From JBFMDN01 sp040753915 (lineage in GTDB: Bacteria > Desulfobacterota > Desulfomonilia > Desulfomonilales > Desulfomonilaceae): a DNA stretch of 64,000 nt. The notes under the pieces are model-generated. The model saw nothing but the letters and a program-made list of their open reading frames with translations. It was not told where the DNA came from and did not search any database. Of the stretch, positions 45,049-54,232 are shown piece after piece. Location of the stretch: NCBI GenBank assembly GCA_040753915.1, contig JBFMDN010000027.1:1-64000 (forward strand). The letters are read 5' to 3'. Position 1 is the stretch's first letter. Each line of letters starts with the position of its first letter. Both the position numbers and the translations under genes were made by a program.

Positions 45049-46077
45049 ATGGCTCAGGAACTAACGTCGGCAGACAAGTTGTCAAACGTTGAAAGGCACT
45101 CACTCCAAGGGTTCGAGCCTTTTGCAGCATGTTTGGCCAGGCACGGGCTTGAATTGAAGAGAGGCCAGACCAATACGCTGCAAATCAACGTTGGCCTGCT
45201 CTGCAACCAGGTGTGCCGACATTGTCATCTGGAAGCAGGCCCCAACCGCTCAGAAATGATGGACAAGAAAACCATTGACGAGGTTGTGGCTTACGCCAAG
45301 AGGGCAAGATTTCAGGTTGTGGACATAACCGGCGGCGCTCCTGAAATGAACCCCCACCTGGACTATCTCATTGAAGCCACAGCTCCTGTTACTCCGAGGT
45401 TGATGATGCGGGCAAATCTCACCGCTTTGGCCAAGGAGAACACGGACTACTTGCTAGATCTGTGCACGGCTCATCGGGTGGTCATCGTGGCGTCGTTTCC
45501 AGCCGTGAGCGCTTCTCAGACTGATGCACAGAGGGGGAAAGGCGTGCTGGAAAAAAGTGTCTCCATGTTAAAGAAGCTCAATAACTTAGGTTACGGCAGA
45601 GACGGAACAGGGTTAGAGCTCAATCTCGTTTCAAATCCCACAGGAGCGTTTCTTCCGGCATCACAGGCTCAGGCGGAAAAGAAGTTTAGAAGGGACCTTG
45701 AGCGAAAATGGGGGCTCTCCTTCAACAACCTGTTTACTTTTGCGAATGTGCCCTTGGGAAGGTTCCGTACCTGGCTTGCGGACTCGGGAAACCTGGATTC
45801 ATATATGCAGAAGCTCTCGGCGAGCTTCAACCCTTGTACGGTTGAGGGCCTGATGTGTCGAACATTAGTGTCCGTGAATTGGGAGGGCTACTTGTACGAT
45901 TGCGATTTCAACCTTGCTCGGGGAGTCTATCTAGCTGGTCGTAAGCGACACGTCTCCGAGATGGATGATTTACCGGAACCGGGGACACAGATACCGACAG
46001 GCAATCATTGCTATTCCTGCACGGCAGGATCGGGATTTACCTGAGGGGGCGCCATTGCGACCCGGGAGGGTGCTTGA
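45049..46077 (+). CDS. arsS: ArsS-type radical SAM enzyme with C-terminal selenocysteine
   Basis: A 342-residue radical SAM protein of the arsenosugar/SeCys-associated family (TIGR04167 type). The 4Fe-4S site is CNQVCRHC; DITGGAPEMNPHLDYLIE and the C-terminal HCYSCTAGSG follow. The frame meets TGA at 46042-46044 (residue 332) exactly where relatives read Cys in a terminal GxxCGGA; read-through gives GGAIATREGA and a TGA stop at 46075-46077. Some members of this family are known selenoproteins. It probably adds a SAM-derived adenosyl/ribosyl group to arsenic, or acts on a related metalloid. A GGAGG selects the ATG at 45049. Confidence 0.85.
46045..46073 (+). promoter_or_regulatory. Candidate bacterial SECIS hairpin after the ArsS UGA
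   Basis: GC, a bulged G, then ACCC (46057-46063) pairs with GGGTGC (46068-46073) around a GGGA loop. The first loop G is the 20th base after the UGA. A single 5'-side bulge and a loop starting with G resemble the E. coli fdhF element. Confidence 0.55.
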
Positions 46078-46174
46078 GCGACGTGTCAGAAAAATCTGGC
46101 CTCCAGAGAACCACTCTGCGGCTAAGAACCCTGTGCTACCGGCCAGCAGAGCTTAACCGAAAGGACTCTTTCCA

Positions 46175-48238
46175 GTGCCCAGAGATATCCCCGTAGGTAA
46201 TGGACGGCTTCTCGTATGCTTTGACGCTGACTACCGAATCCGGGATCTCTACTTTCCTCACATCGGCCAAGAGAACCATGTCAACGGCAAGTTATGCAGG
46301 TTCGGCATTTGGACTGACGGGATTTTCTCCTGGGTCGGACCAGAGTGGACGATTGATATCAGATATGCTGCGGACACTTTGGTCACCGACGTCAATCTGT
46401 ATAACGAGAACTTGGGGCTGTTGCTTTCCGTTCAGGATGCAGTGGATTTTCACGAAGACATATACATCAGGGCGATCGAAATCGAGAATCTAAAGCCCCA
46501 GCGTAGGGAAGTTCGCATCTTTTTCACCCACGATTTCAGCATATACGGAAACGATGTAGGAGACACGGCAGCTTACGATCCCGAGACTTCGGGAGTGGTC
46601 CACTACAAAGCGGCCCGATATTTCCTGATGAATGGAGCCACGGACACCTGTCCGGGCCTTTTTGGTTTTGCAACGGGGCAGAAAGGCATTCGAGGACTCG
46701 AAGGAACCTTTCGCGATGCTGAAGACGGCGTTTTGTCGGGTAATCCGATCGCCCAGGGAGCAGTGGACTCCGTAGTCGCTCTCTCTATTGAGGTAGACGG
46801 AGTTTCCAAGGGCAGAGCCCATTATTGGCTAGCCGCAGGAGAAACCTGGAAAAAGGTCCGTGATTTGAATGCCATCGTCAAGGACAAGGGGCCGGAGGTA
46901 CTGATCGGTCGAACTGCCGACTACTGGCGTTTGTGGGTACGCAAGGAAACCCCTCGCCTTGATTTGCTCCCGCAAAGCTCAGCCGACCTTTATCGGAGAA
47001 GCCTCCTCGTATTGCGGACACAGATGGACTGGCAGGGAGGGATAATAGCCGCAAACGATTCTGACATAATTCACTTCAACAGGGACACATATTCGTATGT
47101 CTGGCCTCGAGACGGCGCTCTTGTTGCCCATGCCTTGGATCAAGCAGGGTACGTAATGCCTGCCCAGGCGTTCTACCAATTTGCCGCGGACGTGATTCAG
47201 CGCGAGGGGTATCTGCTTCACAAATATAACCCGGACCGCACGCTTGCCTCCTCATGGCACCCATGGTTTAGCAACGGTACTCCCCAGTTACCGATTCAGG
47301 AAGACGAGACAGCCCTCGTTGTGTGGGCTCTGTGGCATCACTTCGTCAGGTACCGCGATATCGAGTTCATCAAGCCCTTGTACAAGCCACTCATAAAGGG
47401 CGCTGCGGATTTCATGTGTTCGTTCAGGGATAAGGAAACCGGCTTGCCCGCTCCGTCCTATGACCTATGGGAAGAGCACCGCGGAATCTGGAGCTTTACC
47501 GTGAGCGCAGTCTTCGGAGGACTAACGGCTGCGTCCTTATTTTGTACTGTTTTCGGGGAGAACGAACGAGCAGAAGGATATCGCAAAGCGGCGTCGGAAA
47601 TACGCGATGCTGCTTCGACTTATCTGTGGAGATCGGATCTAAACCGCTTTTGCAGAATGGTGTACCGCAACGCTCAGGGCGAGTTGCATGGTGATCCCAT
47701 CCGAGACTCGAGTATCTGGGGTCTCTTTGCATTTGGTCTGTATTCTGCTGACGATCCCAGGATCGTTTCGACTGTGTCTGACCTGAAGGATGCATTGTGG
47801 GTGGGACGGGGTGTGGGCGGAATGGCGCGGTATGAAAACGACTATTATCACCAAGTGAGCAAGGACGTGCCAGGCAATCCCTGGTTCGTGTGCACTCTGT
47901 GGCTGGCCGACTTCTTTGCCGAAAGAGCAACTGACGAAAAGGGGATAGCAGAGGCCGTAGATATACTGAGATGGGTAACCGATCACGCTCTGCCCTCAGG
48001 GATCCTCGCTGAACAGGTCCATCCTTTTACGGGAGACCCTTTGTCGGTTTCACCACTCACGTGGAGCCACGCGACCTTCGTGGCTACGGTGCACCGAATT
48101 CTCCGCCGTCTGGGAGCCATAAAAACCTGTCCGGAATGCGGCTCGCCTTTGACGGACCGTGAAAAGAGAGACGATTGGATACAGCGTTTATATTCGGAGG
48201 CGTGCGACAAGATCTACGGTATGTGCAGGATTGAATGA
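46175..48238 (+). CDS. Glycoside hydrolase family 15 (glucoamylase/trehalase-like)
   Basis: A 687-residue enzyme with an N-terminal beta-sandwich and a C-terminal (alpha/alpha)6 barrel (about 290-660). Recognisable GH15 segments are YSYVWPRDGALVAHALDQAG, LPAPSYDLWEEHRGIW with the general acid Glu in DLWEEH, and SPLTWSHATFVATVHRI. It releases glucose from alpha-glucans or trehalose; no signal peptide, so it acts on internal stores. Start is GTG with AAAGGA upstream. It heads a rightward run with gnd, zwf and pgl, so released glucose could feed the oxidative pentose phosphate branch. A C-terminal CPECG pair may bind zinc. Confidence 0.88.
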   Translation: MPRDIPVGNGRLLVCFDADYRIRDLYFPHIGQENHVNGKLCRFGIWTDGIFSWVGPEWTIDIRYAADTLVTDVNLYNENLGLLLSVQDAVDFHEDIYIRAIEIENLKPQRREVRIFFTHDFSIYGNDVGDTAAYDPETSGVVHYKAARYFLMNGATDTCPGLFGFATGQKGIRGLEGTFRDAEDGVLSGNPIAQGAVDSVVALSIEVDGVSKGRAHYWLAAGETWKKVRDLNAIVKDKGPEVLIGRTADYWRLWVRKETPRLDLLPQSSADLYRRSLLVLRTQMDWQGGIIAANDSDIIHFNRDTYSYVWPRDGALVAHALDQAGYVMPAQAFYQFAADVIQREGYLLHKYNPDRTLASSWHPWFSNGTPQLPIQEDETALVVWALWHHFVRYRDIEFIKPLYKPLIKGAADFMCSFRDKETGLPAPSYDLWEEHRGIWSFTVSAVFGGLTAASLFCTVFGENERAEGYRKAASEIRDAASTYLWRSDLNRFCRMVYRNAQGELHGDPIRDSSIWGLFAFGLYSADDPRIVSTVSDLKDALWVGRGVGGMARYENDYYHQVSKDVPGNPWFVCTLWLADFFAERATDEKGIAEAVDILRWVTDHALPSGILAEQVHPFTGDPLSVSPLTWSHATFVATVHRILRRLGAIKTCPECGSPLTDREKRDDWIQRLYSEACDKIYGMCRIE

Positions 48239-48285
48239 AGAAATGACCTGTAACTTCATAATTGCAATGGTAAAGGAGAAATGAC

Positions 48286-49200
48286 ATGAAACTGGCGATC
48301 GTAGGTCTCGGACGAATGGGAATGAATATGGCCAGACGGCTCATTGGAGCGGGCCACCAGGTGGTGGCATACAATAGGACACGCGAAAAAACCGATGATA
48401 TTGTGAAGGAAGGAGCTCTTGGCGCCTACGCCCTGGCTGATCTTGCGGAAGCTCTTACTCCGCCGCGAGCCGTCTGGTTGATGCTCCCCGCAGGCGCCCC
48501 CGTTGACGAACATTTGGATCAGCTCAATAGGCTTCTTTCTCCGGGAGACATCGTGATTGACGGCGGTAACACGCATTTCAAAGACGATGCTCGCAGACAA
48601 ACGTTGCTGTCGGAGAAGGGTATCCACTTCATGGACGTGGGGGTGAGCGGCGGCATATGGGGACTCAAGGAAGGGTACTGCCTGATGATCGGCGGGGATC
48701 CTGCGATTTACAAACATCTGGAGCCTGTGTTCAAGTCACTCGCGCCGGAGGAAGGGTATCTCTATTGTGGGCAAACAGGTGCAGGGCATTTTGTCAAGAT
48801 GGTTCACAACGCGATCGAGTACGGCATGATGCAGGCTTACGCGGAAGGCTTCGATATCCTAGACAAGTCCCCATATGGCACCTCTCTCGACTACAGTAGT
48901 CTCTGTCATCTGTGGAACCGAGGGAGTGTCATTCGGTCCTGGCTCCTTGAGCTCGCAGAAGCGGCGTTCGCAAAAGACCCGAGACTCTCCGCGATCCAGG
49001 GATATGTGGAGGATTCCGGAGAAGGCCGTTGGGCACTCGAGCACGCTGTCGAGACTGGTGTTCCCGCCTATGTCACAGCTCTGTCCCTCTTCGCCCGGTT
49101 TCGATCGCGAGAGTCGAGCTCATTTGCAGACCGCGTGCTGGCCGCGCTCAGAAGTGAGTTCGGGGGTCACCCAGTGTTGCCGGCTAGGGAAAAGTGTTAG
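48286..49200 (+). CDS. gnd: 6-phosphogluconate dehydrogenase, decarboxylating (short type)
   Basis: A 304-residue short-type Gnd, which oxidises 6-phosphogluconate to ribulose-5-phosphate, CO2 and NAD(P)H. Rossmann start KLAIVGLGRMGMNMARRL; substrate segments VIDGGNTHFKDDARR, VGVSGGIWGLKEGYCLMIGG and GAGHFVKMVHNAIEYGMMQA with the catalytic Lys/Asn. It lacks the long C-terminal tail of the E. coli type, as expected of the YqeC/GndA-like short group. AAGGAGAAATGAC precedes the ATG. 47 nt after the GH15 gene. Confidence 0.94.
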   Translation: MKLAIVGLGRMGMNMARRLIGAGHQVVAYNRTREKTDDIVKEGALGAYALADLAEALTPPRAVWLMLPAGAPVDEHLDQLNRLLSPGDIVIDGGNTHFKDDARRQTLLSEKGIHFMDVGVSGGIWGLKEGYCLMIGGDPAIYKHLEPVFKSLAPEEGYLYCGQTGAGHFVKMVHNAIEYGMMQAYAEGFDILDKSPYGTSLDYSSLCHLWNRGSVIRSWLLELAEAAFAKDPRLSAIQGYVEDSGEGRWALEHAVETGVPAYVTALSLFARFRSRESSSFADRVLAALRSEFGGHPVLPAREKC

Positions 49201-49251
49201 GCGGATTCATTCAACCAACTATTCGGTGCATCAAGATGGGGGAGGCCGGAC

Positions 49252-50805
49252 ATGGTGCTCTCGGTTGAAGATATCGACAGATATGTAGAAACGGTTGTTA
49301 GGGGACAAACTTCAGACCTTAGAATCCCTCGGGAAGCATGCCTTGTGGAAGGACCGCTGGAATCTTGCACCATAGTGATCTTCGGCGCGACCGGGGATCT
49401 CACGATCCGCAAGCTTGCTCCCGCTCTCTACAGCCTCTATCTGAAGGGTGTCTTACCCGATTCCGTCGCTATCGTCGGGGTAGCGAGAGCGGAGATGAGT
49501 CAAGCGCAGTTCAGAGAGAAAATAAAGGAGGCTGTTACTGGAATGGATCCCTCCCAGTGGGATCGCTTTGCCTCTTTGCTCTATTATCGAAGTATCCGTT
49601 TCGACTCTCCCGCTTCGTTCACCGAGCTCTCCTCCACCTTGTCCGAGCTTGACAAAGACCGTAATCCTCGATGCAACCGAATCTTCTATTTTGCAATTCC
49701 CCCCTCGCTCTATGAGGGCACAGCCGAGTTGTTGGGAGACGCGGGACTTTCCAGGGAGAATGAAGAGGGAAAAGGATGGGTTCGGCTGGTAGTGGAAAAG
49801 CCTTTTGGCAGGAATTTGAAGACCGCGATTGATCTTAATCGCACGCTTCACAAACATTTCACAGAGCGTCAGATTTTTAGAATCGATCATTACCTTGCCA
49901 AGGAGACGGTCCAGAATGTGCTCATGTTCCGCTTTGCCAACGCAATCTTTGAGCCCTTGTGGAACCGCATGTTCATAGACCGGGTGACTATAACCGCGGC
50001 GGAATCCCTCGGGGTCGAAAACCGGGCTCGGTATTACGAGGAGTCTGGGGTATTGCGTGACATGTTTCAGAATCACATGATGCAGCTCTTGGCCTTAGTA
50101 GCTGTGGAACCGCCGTCACGCATGGAAGCTGATTACGTACGGGACGAGAAATGCAAGGTGTTCAGATCGTTGAGGTTGCTCTCCCCGGCCGATGCGACAC
50201 GGCATGTGGTTTTGGGACAGTACGTGGCCGGAACGATCGACGGGAAATCTGTTCCAGGCTACCGGGAAGAGCCGGGCGTTAATCCTGACTCGCTCACTCC
50301 TACGTTTGCTACCGTGAGGGTGTTTGTTGATAACTGGCGATGGCAGGGCGTTCCTTTTTATCTCACATCGGGAAAAAGGCTAGCTAAGAAGATGACGGAA
50401 ATCGTCATCGATTTCAAGAAGGCGCCTCATTCGATGTTCCGCGGCATCCTTGGAGAGGTCATTGGCCAAAACCGGCTCACTTTAGGAATTTATCCGGATG
50501 AAAGAATTCATTTGAGCTTCCAGACGAAGAACCCGGGCGCAAAGGTTTGCCTCCGCTCGGTAAGAATGGACTTCGATTATCGACAAGATTACACAGGCCC
50601 TATTCTGGACGCATATGAAAAGGCGATCATCGATTGTATCCAGGGTGATCACATGCTGTTCTGGCATCAGGACGGAGTCGAATTGTCCTGGTCCTTCCTT
50701 GAACCTATCCTGGAAGCTTGCGGGGACTGCTTCGACAAAGGTCCGGAACTTCAGTTCTATGCGGCGGGCAGTTGGGGGCCGGAGGAAAAGCATGCCTTGA
50801 CCTGA
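49252..50805 (+). CDS. zwf: Glucose-6-phosphate 1-dehydrogenase
   Basis: A 517-residue enzyme, slightly long because of about 35 extra N-terminal residues before IFGATGDLTIRKLAPALYSLY. RIDHYLAKETVQNVLMFRFAN without its last residue holds the catalytic His and Lys, and the substrate region WRWQGVPFYLTSGKRLAKK follows. It oxidises glucose-6-phosphate to 6-phosphogluconolactone. GGGGGAGG precedes the ATG. It sits between gnd and pgl, making a complete oxidative branch. Confidence 0.95.
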   Translation: MVLSVEDIDRYVETVVRGQTSDLRIPREACLVEGPLESCTIVIFGATGDLTIRKLAPALYSLYLKGVLPDSVAIVGVARAEMSQAQFREKIKEAVTGMDPSQWDRFASLLYYRSIRFDSPASFTELSSTLSELDKDRNPRCNRIFYFAIPPSLYEGTAELLGDAGLSRENEEGKGWVRLVVEKPFGRNLKTAIDLNRTLHKHFTERQIFRIDHYLAKETVQNVLMFRFANAIFEPLWNRMFIDRVTITAAESLGVENRARYYEESGVLRDMFQNHMMQLLALVAVEPPSRMEADYVRDEKCKVFRSLRLLSPADATRHVVLGQYVAGTIDGKSVPGYREEPGVNPDSLTPTFATVRVFVDNWRWQGVPFYLTSGKRLAKKMTEIVIDFKKAPHSMFRGILGEVIGQNRLTLGIYPDERIHLSFQTKNPGAKVCLRSVRMDFDYRQDYTGPILDAYEKAIIDCIQGDHMLFWHQDGVELSWSFLEPILEACGDCFDKGPELQFYAAGSWGPEEKHALT

Positions 50806-50863
50806 CCATGGGGATGGTGACGTTTTGGATGATGGAAAACCGCCCTCAGTGGAGGCTTGACAG

Positions 50864-51652
50864 GTGGCCGAGAAATCTCGCGATATAAAGGTCTGTTCAA
50901 ATTTGTCTGAGCTCAGCGAATACGCTGCCAGGTTCGTTGCAGCCTCAGCTCTTAGATCGGTCCGGGAGCGTGGCCGTTTTTGCCTTTGCCTTTCCGGTGG
51001 CTCCACCCCAAGGGAAACGTACGCAAGATTGTCAGACCACCCGTTTCGCAGCGAGATACCTTGGCACGACGTCCATGTCTTCTGGGGTGACGAGCGATGC
51101 GTGCCGACGAATCACCCTGACAGTCTCTACGGAATGGCTTGGGAATTGATGCTATCCAAGGTGCCGATACCTCCTGAAAACGTGCACCGACTGAGGGGCG
51201 AATCGAAGAATCCGAGCGATGCTGCGGCCGAGTATGAAGAAATGCTCCGAGATTTCTTCCGTCTGAAAATCCACGAAAAACCTCGCTTCGATCTCATCTT
51301 GCTGGGAATGGGCGCTGACGGACATACGGCATCCCTGTTTCCCGGAACCAGAGCCTTGGAGGAGAAACGGCGCTTGGTCGTAGCCAATTACGTGCCGGCA
51401 CTGAAAGCCAACCGCCTAACCTTGACTCTTCCCGTGCTGAATAATGCGGCAATGGTAATGTTCCTCGTTGCCGGAGAGAGCAAGTCCTCCTCGGTCGGAT
51501 CTGTCCTTCGCGATACTCGCGAAGAGAAGCGTTTGCCTGCTAGCATGATAGATCCGCTGGATGGTCGGGTGCTGTGGGTGCTTGACCGGAAGGCCGCAAG
51601 CCAATGGATACAGACCGATTCCGGCTCGTCCGATGTCCACGAATTGCTTTAA
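50864..51652 (+). CDS. pgl: 6-phosphogluconolactonase
   Basis: A 262-residue DevB-type lactonase of the NagB/RpiA fold. Signatures are FCLCLSGGSTPRETYARL, VHVFWGDERCVPTNHPDSLYG without its final residue, LILLGMGADGHTASLFPG and the C-terminal LPASMI. It hydrolyses 6-phosphogluconolactone from Zwf. Start is GTG with GGAGG 8 nt before. Last gene of the GH15-gnd-zwf-pgl run, 58 nt after zwf. A palindromic repeat beginning at 51660 directly follows and could end transcription. Confidence 0.94.
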   Translation: MAEKSRDIKVCSNLSELSEYAARFVAASALRSVRERGRFCLCLSGGSTPRETYARLSDHPFRSEIPWHDVHVFWGDERCVPTNHPDSLYGMAWELMLSKVPIPPENVHRLRGESKNPSDAAAEYEEMLRDFFRLKIHEKPRFDLILLGMGADGHTASLFPGTRALEEKRRLVVANYVPALKANRLTLTLPVLNNAAMVMFLVAGESKSSSVGSVLRDTREEKRLPASMIDPLDGRVLWVLDRKAASQWIQTDSGSSDVHELL

Positions 51653-51659
51653 ATGCCTG

Positions 51660-51786
51660 GGGGTCAGGTCTTGTTTTTTGACCAACTCATGATGACGATG
51701 GTCTCCCAACAGGTCACTTGCCTGGTCTAGACCGACCAGGAGATTTTGGGAGGTGACAGGAAGATCAAGAAACAAGACCTGACCCC
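51660..51786. repeat. Inverted pair of the AAGACCTGACCCC repeat
   Basis: GGGGTCAGGTCTTG at 51660 and CAAGACCTGACCCC ending 51786 face each other as inverted arms of about 22 nt, separated by 83 nt that contain their own stem (CCTGGTC/GACCAGG at 51721-51740). This is the only copy showing both intact arms. The T run after the first arm could serve as a terminator for pgl. Confidence 0.7.
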
Positions 51787-51880
51787 TTGTCTCGTCCCAG
51801 GAAAGGGCGGGGTGACCCCGCCCGAAGTAATGTTACATCACAAGTGAATTTCCTCAAGGGACCTTAGTGGTCGACGGCAC

Positions 51881-52014
51881 AAATACGGTACTGTATCTAC
51901 ACCGCGGGGTACGTGGTGAGCGCATCGTTGGCACTGTAGGGGCCGGGCCTTGTGCCCGCCCTGGGCACCCACAAGGGGTGCCCCTACGTCGTGGCACATT
52001 ACGTGACCGTATTT
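51881..52014. repeat. Nested palindromic element with GTAGGGGC/GCCCCTAC core
   Basis: Outer arms AAATACGGT (51881-51889) and ACCGTATTT (52006-52014). Inside lies a 52-bp palindrome from GTAGGGGC (51936) to GCCCCTAC (51987) that includes the stem GGGCACCC / GGGGTGCCC. The region GTGGCACATTACGTGACCGT shares the GGTCACGTA arm with copies near 11355 and 27244. It lies behind the convergent fhs and pgl genes. Confidence 0.6.
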
Positions 52015-52045
52015 AGGAAACGGACCACTTGGCAACAGTCTCCAT

Positions 52046-53821
52046 CTAGAACAAGCCATATGGTTTTCCGGTCTTCAGATTCACATCCACTCTCCGAAAG
52101 GCGGGATTGGAGCTGGTACCAGGCATCAGGCTGATGGTGCCAGTACACGGGCAGATGTACTTGGCGCCGCTGTAGAGCAGGAAGTCCCGTACTGCCAAGT
52201 TCCAGTTCTTGGGCACGCCTTTCCTCGTGGGATCGTGGGTCAGCGACAGGTGCGTCTTCACCATCATCACATGATAATCCCGAAACTTGGGATCGGCTTC
52301 AAACTCCTTCGCTTTGGCCTCTGCCTCGGGCGTATAGACCACCCCGTCGGCACCGTACACCTCCCGTGCGATGACTTCGATCTTTTCACGTAGCGGCATC
52401 TCCTTAGGATAAAGGAACTTGAAGTCCACCTTCTCCTTGCAGGCTTCCACCACCGCGTCCGCCAGCTCCAGGGCCCCATCACCGCCGTAGCGCCAGTGGT
52501 TGCCCTCCGCAGCCCGGACCCCTTCGGCTTCGGCTGCCCGTTTGATCATCTTGACCTCCTCATCGGTGTCGGTGGGGAAGCGGTTGATGCAGACCACCGG
52601 TTTGATCCCGGACTTCTTGACGATGTTGATATTATGGATCAGGTTCTCCATACCACTCTCCAGCCAGGCCAGCGTCTCGGGGGTAGACGTGTAGTATTCG
52701 TCAGGGATGGGTCTGCCCGGCCGGACGGGCAAGGCGTTGACCCCGTGGTGCTTCAGAGCTCGAATGCTGGTGGTGAGCACCGCCACATTGGGTTTGAGTC
52801 CGCTCTCACGGCACTTGATGTTCCAGAATTTCTCAAACCCTAGGTCGCAGCCGAAGCCAGACTCGGTGACGTGATAGTCGAAGAGCTTCAGGCCCAGCTT
52901 GCACGCGACGATGGAGGACTGGGCTACCGCGATGTTGCCAAAGGGCCCGGCGTGCACGAGGACGGGCTGCATTTCCACGGTAGCGCACAAGGTGGGGTTG
53001 ATGGTCTTATACATCCAGGCTGCCATGGCCCCAGCGCACTCCAGGTCCTCGGTTGTGACGGGGTTGCCCTTCTTGTCATAGGCCACGGTGATTTCTCCCA
53101 GGCGCCTGCGCAGGTCCGGCAGGTCGCTAAACATGGAGAGGATAGCCATCACTTCCGAAGCCACGGCGATTGTGAAACTGGAGTCCATCTGGAAGCCGTC
53201 CATCTTGGTGCCCCGGCCGATGGTGATGTTCCGTAGCGCCTGGGCGCACAGGTCAAAGCACCATTTCATCTCGACTCTTCTTGGGTCAATGTCCAGCCGC
53301 TTGAGAGGGATCTTGGCTAATTGCTCGTCGTCGTAGTTGAACTCGTGCTGCAGCCGCGAGGTGAGCGCAACCATGGCCAGGTTGTTGGCGATCATGATCG
53401 CGTTGATGTCCCCCGTGAGTCCCAAGGAAAAATCGGTCATGGGAATCAACAAGGCGATACCGCTGCCGGCCGCTGTGCCCTTAATGTTCATGGTGGGACC
53501 GCCGGAGGGTTGGCGGATGGCCCCGCCCACGTTCAAGCCTCGCTTGCCCAGGCCTTCAATCAGGCCCATCGTGGTCACGGTCTTACCTTCCCCTAGGGGA
53601 GTAGGGGTGATGGCGGTGATGTCGATGTAATAGCCGTCGGGCCTATCTTTCAGGCGCTCCAAGATGGCCTGGTAATCTACCTTGCCGATTTTTCGGCCGT
53701 AGGGAATGCGCTCTTCGGGCAAGATCCCAATCTTCTCACATTGCAGGTTAAAATCCAGTTCTTCTTCGGCGAGCTCGCCAATCTGCCAGTCTTCCTGTTT
53801 GGTGGGATCATACTTGGCCAT
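52046..53821 (-). CDS. fhs: Formate-tetrahydrofolate ligase
   Basis: A 591-residue enzyme that forms 10-formyl-THF from formate, THF and ATP, an entry step of the methyl branch of the Wood-Ljungdahl pathway. The P-loop TPTPLGEGKTVTTMGLIEGL and folate/formate segments (IRQPSGGPTMNIKGTAAG, TDFSLGLTGDINAI, GIKPVVCINRFPTDTDEEV without its final residue) are well preserved; length is close to the clostridial form. AGGAGG lies 7 nt before the ATG. It stands alone; no other pathway gene is near. Confidence 0.96.
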   Translation of the reverse strand: MAKYDPTKQEDWQIGELAEEELDFNLQCEKIGILPEERIPYGRKIGKVDYQAILERLKDRPDGYYIDITAITPTPLGEGKTVTTMGLIEGLGKRGLNVGGAIRQPSGGPTMNIKGTAAGSGIALLIPMTDFSLGLTGDINAIMIANNLAMVALTSRLQHEFNYDDEQLAKIPLKRLDIDPRRVEMKWCFDLCAQALRNITIGRGTKMDGFQMDSSFTIAVASEVMAILSMFSDLPDLRRRLGEITVAYDKKGNPVTTEDLECAGAMAAWMYKTINPTLCATVEMQPVLVHAGPFGNIAVAQSSIVACKLGLKLFDYHVTESGFGCDLGFEKFWNIKCRESGLKPNVAVLTTSIRALKHHGVNALPVRPGRPIPDEYYTSTPETLAWLESGMENLIHNINIVKKSGIKPVVCINRFPTDTDEEVKMIKRAAEAEGVRAAEGNHWRYGGDGALELADAVVEACKEKVDFKFLYPKEMPLREKIEVIAREVYGADGVVYTPEAEAKAKEFEADPKFRDYHVMMVKTHLSLTHDPTRKGVPKNWNLAVRDFLLYSGAKYICPCTGTISLMPGTSSNPAFRRVDVNLKTGKPYGLF

Positions 53822-54232
53822 AATATAACCTCCTGGCTTAGGCTGAGATCTAACTCACATGCTCCGGCACCCTTCTACTTTCCTTTCAGCATGCCCAATC
53901 GATCGTTTCGTGCCCTTTCCTGTCCGGTTCAATAAGGTGTGACCCTCTGTCAGGACAAGAAATGCTCTCTCTTAAGGGGGAAAAGTACCCGTTGCTCGCG
54001 CGAGAATGTTGTACTGTCGATCATAAGCCGCATTGGTCCCATCATGTTGGTAATGGAGACTGAATCTGCGTGAGACCACCAGATTAGACTGCCTCCACAT
54101 TGGGATGGCATCATGACCGAAGTCGACCAACGCGCGGCGCAGCCAGGTGGCAACGGATTCCCCTTGCATTGCCCTCGATCCGGCCCCGGCCGCTAACAGG
54201 ACATCTTAGTTGTTGCTTGCCGTTATTCCCAA
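53822..54232. other. Spacer without recognised features
   Basis: About 410 nt between the starts and ends of two leftward genes. It must contain part of the fhs promoter region; no repeat, operator or small gene was recognised. Confidence 0.4.

Noticed and set aside
51660..52014. CRISPR array
   Set aside because: The repeats are inverted and unevenly spaced palindromes, with no regular direct repeats or spacers, and no cas genes are present.
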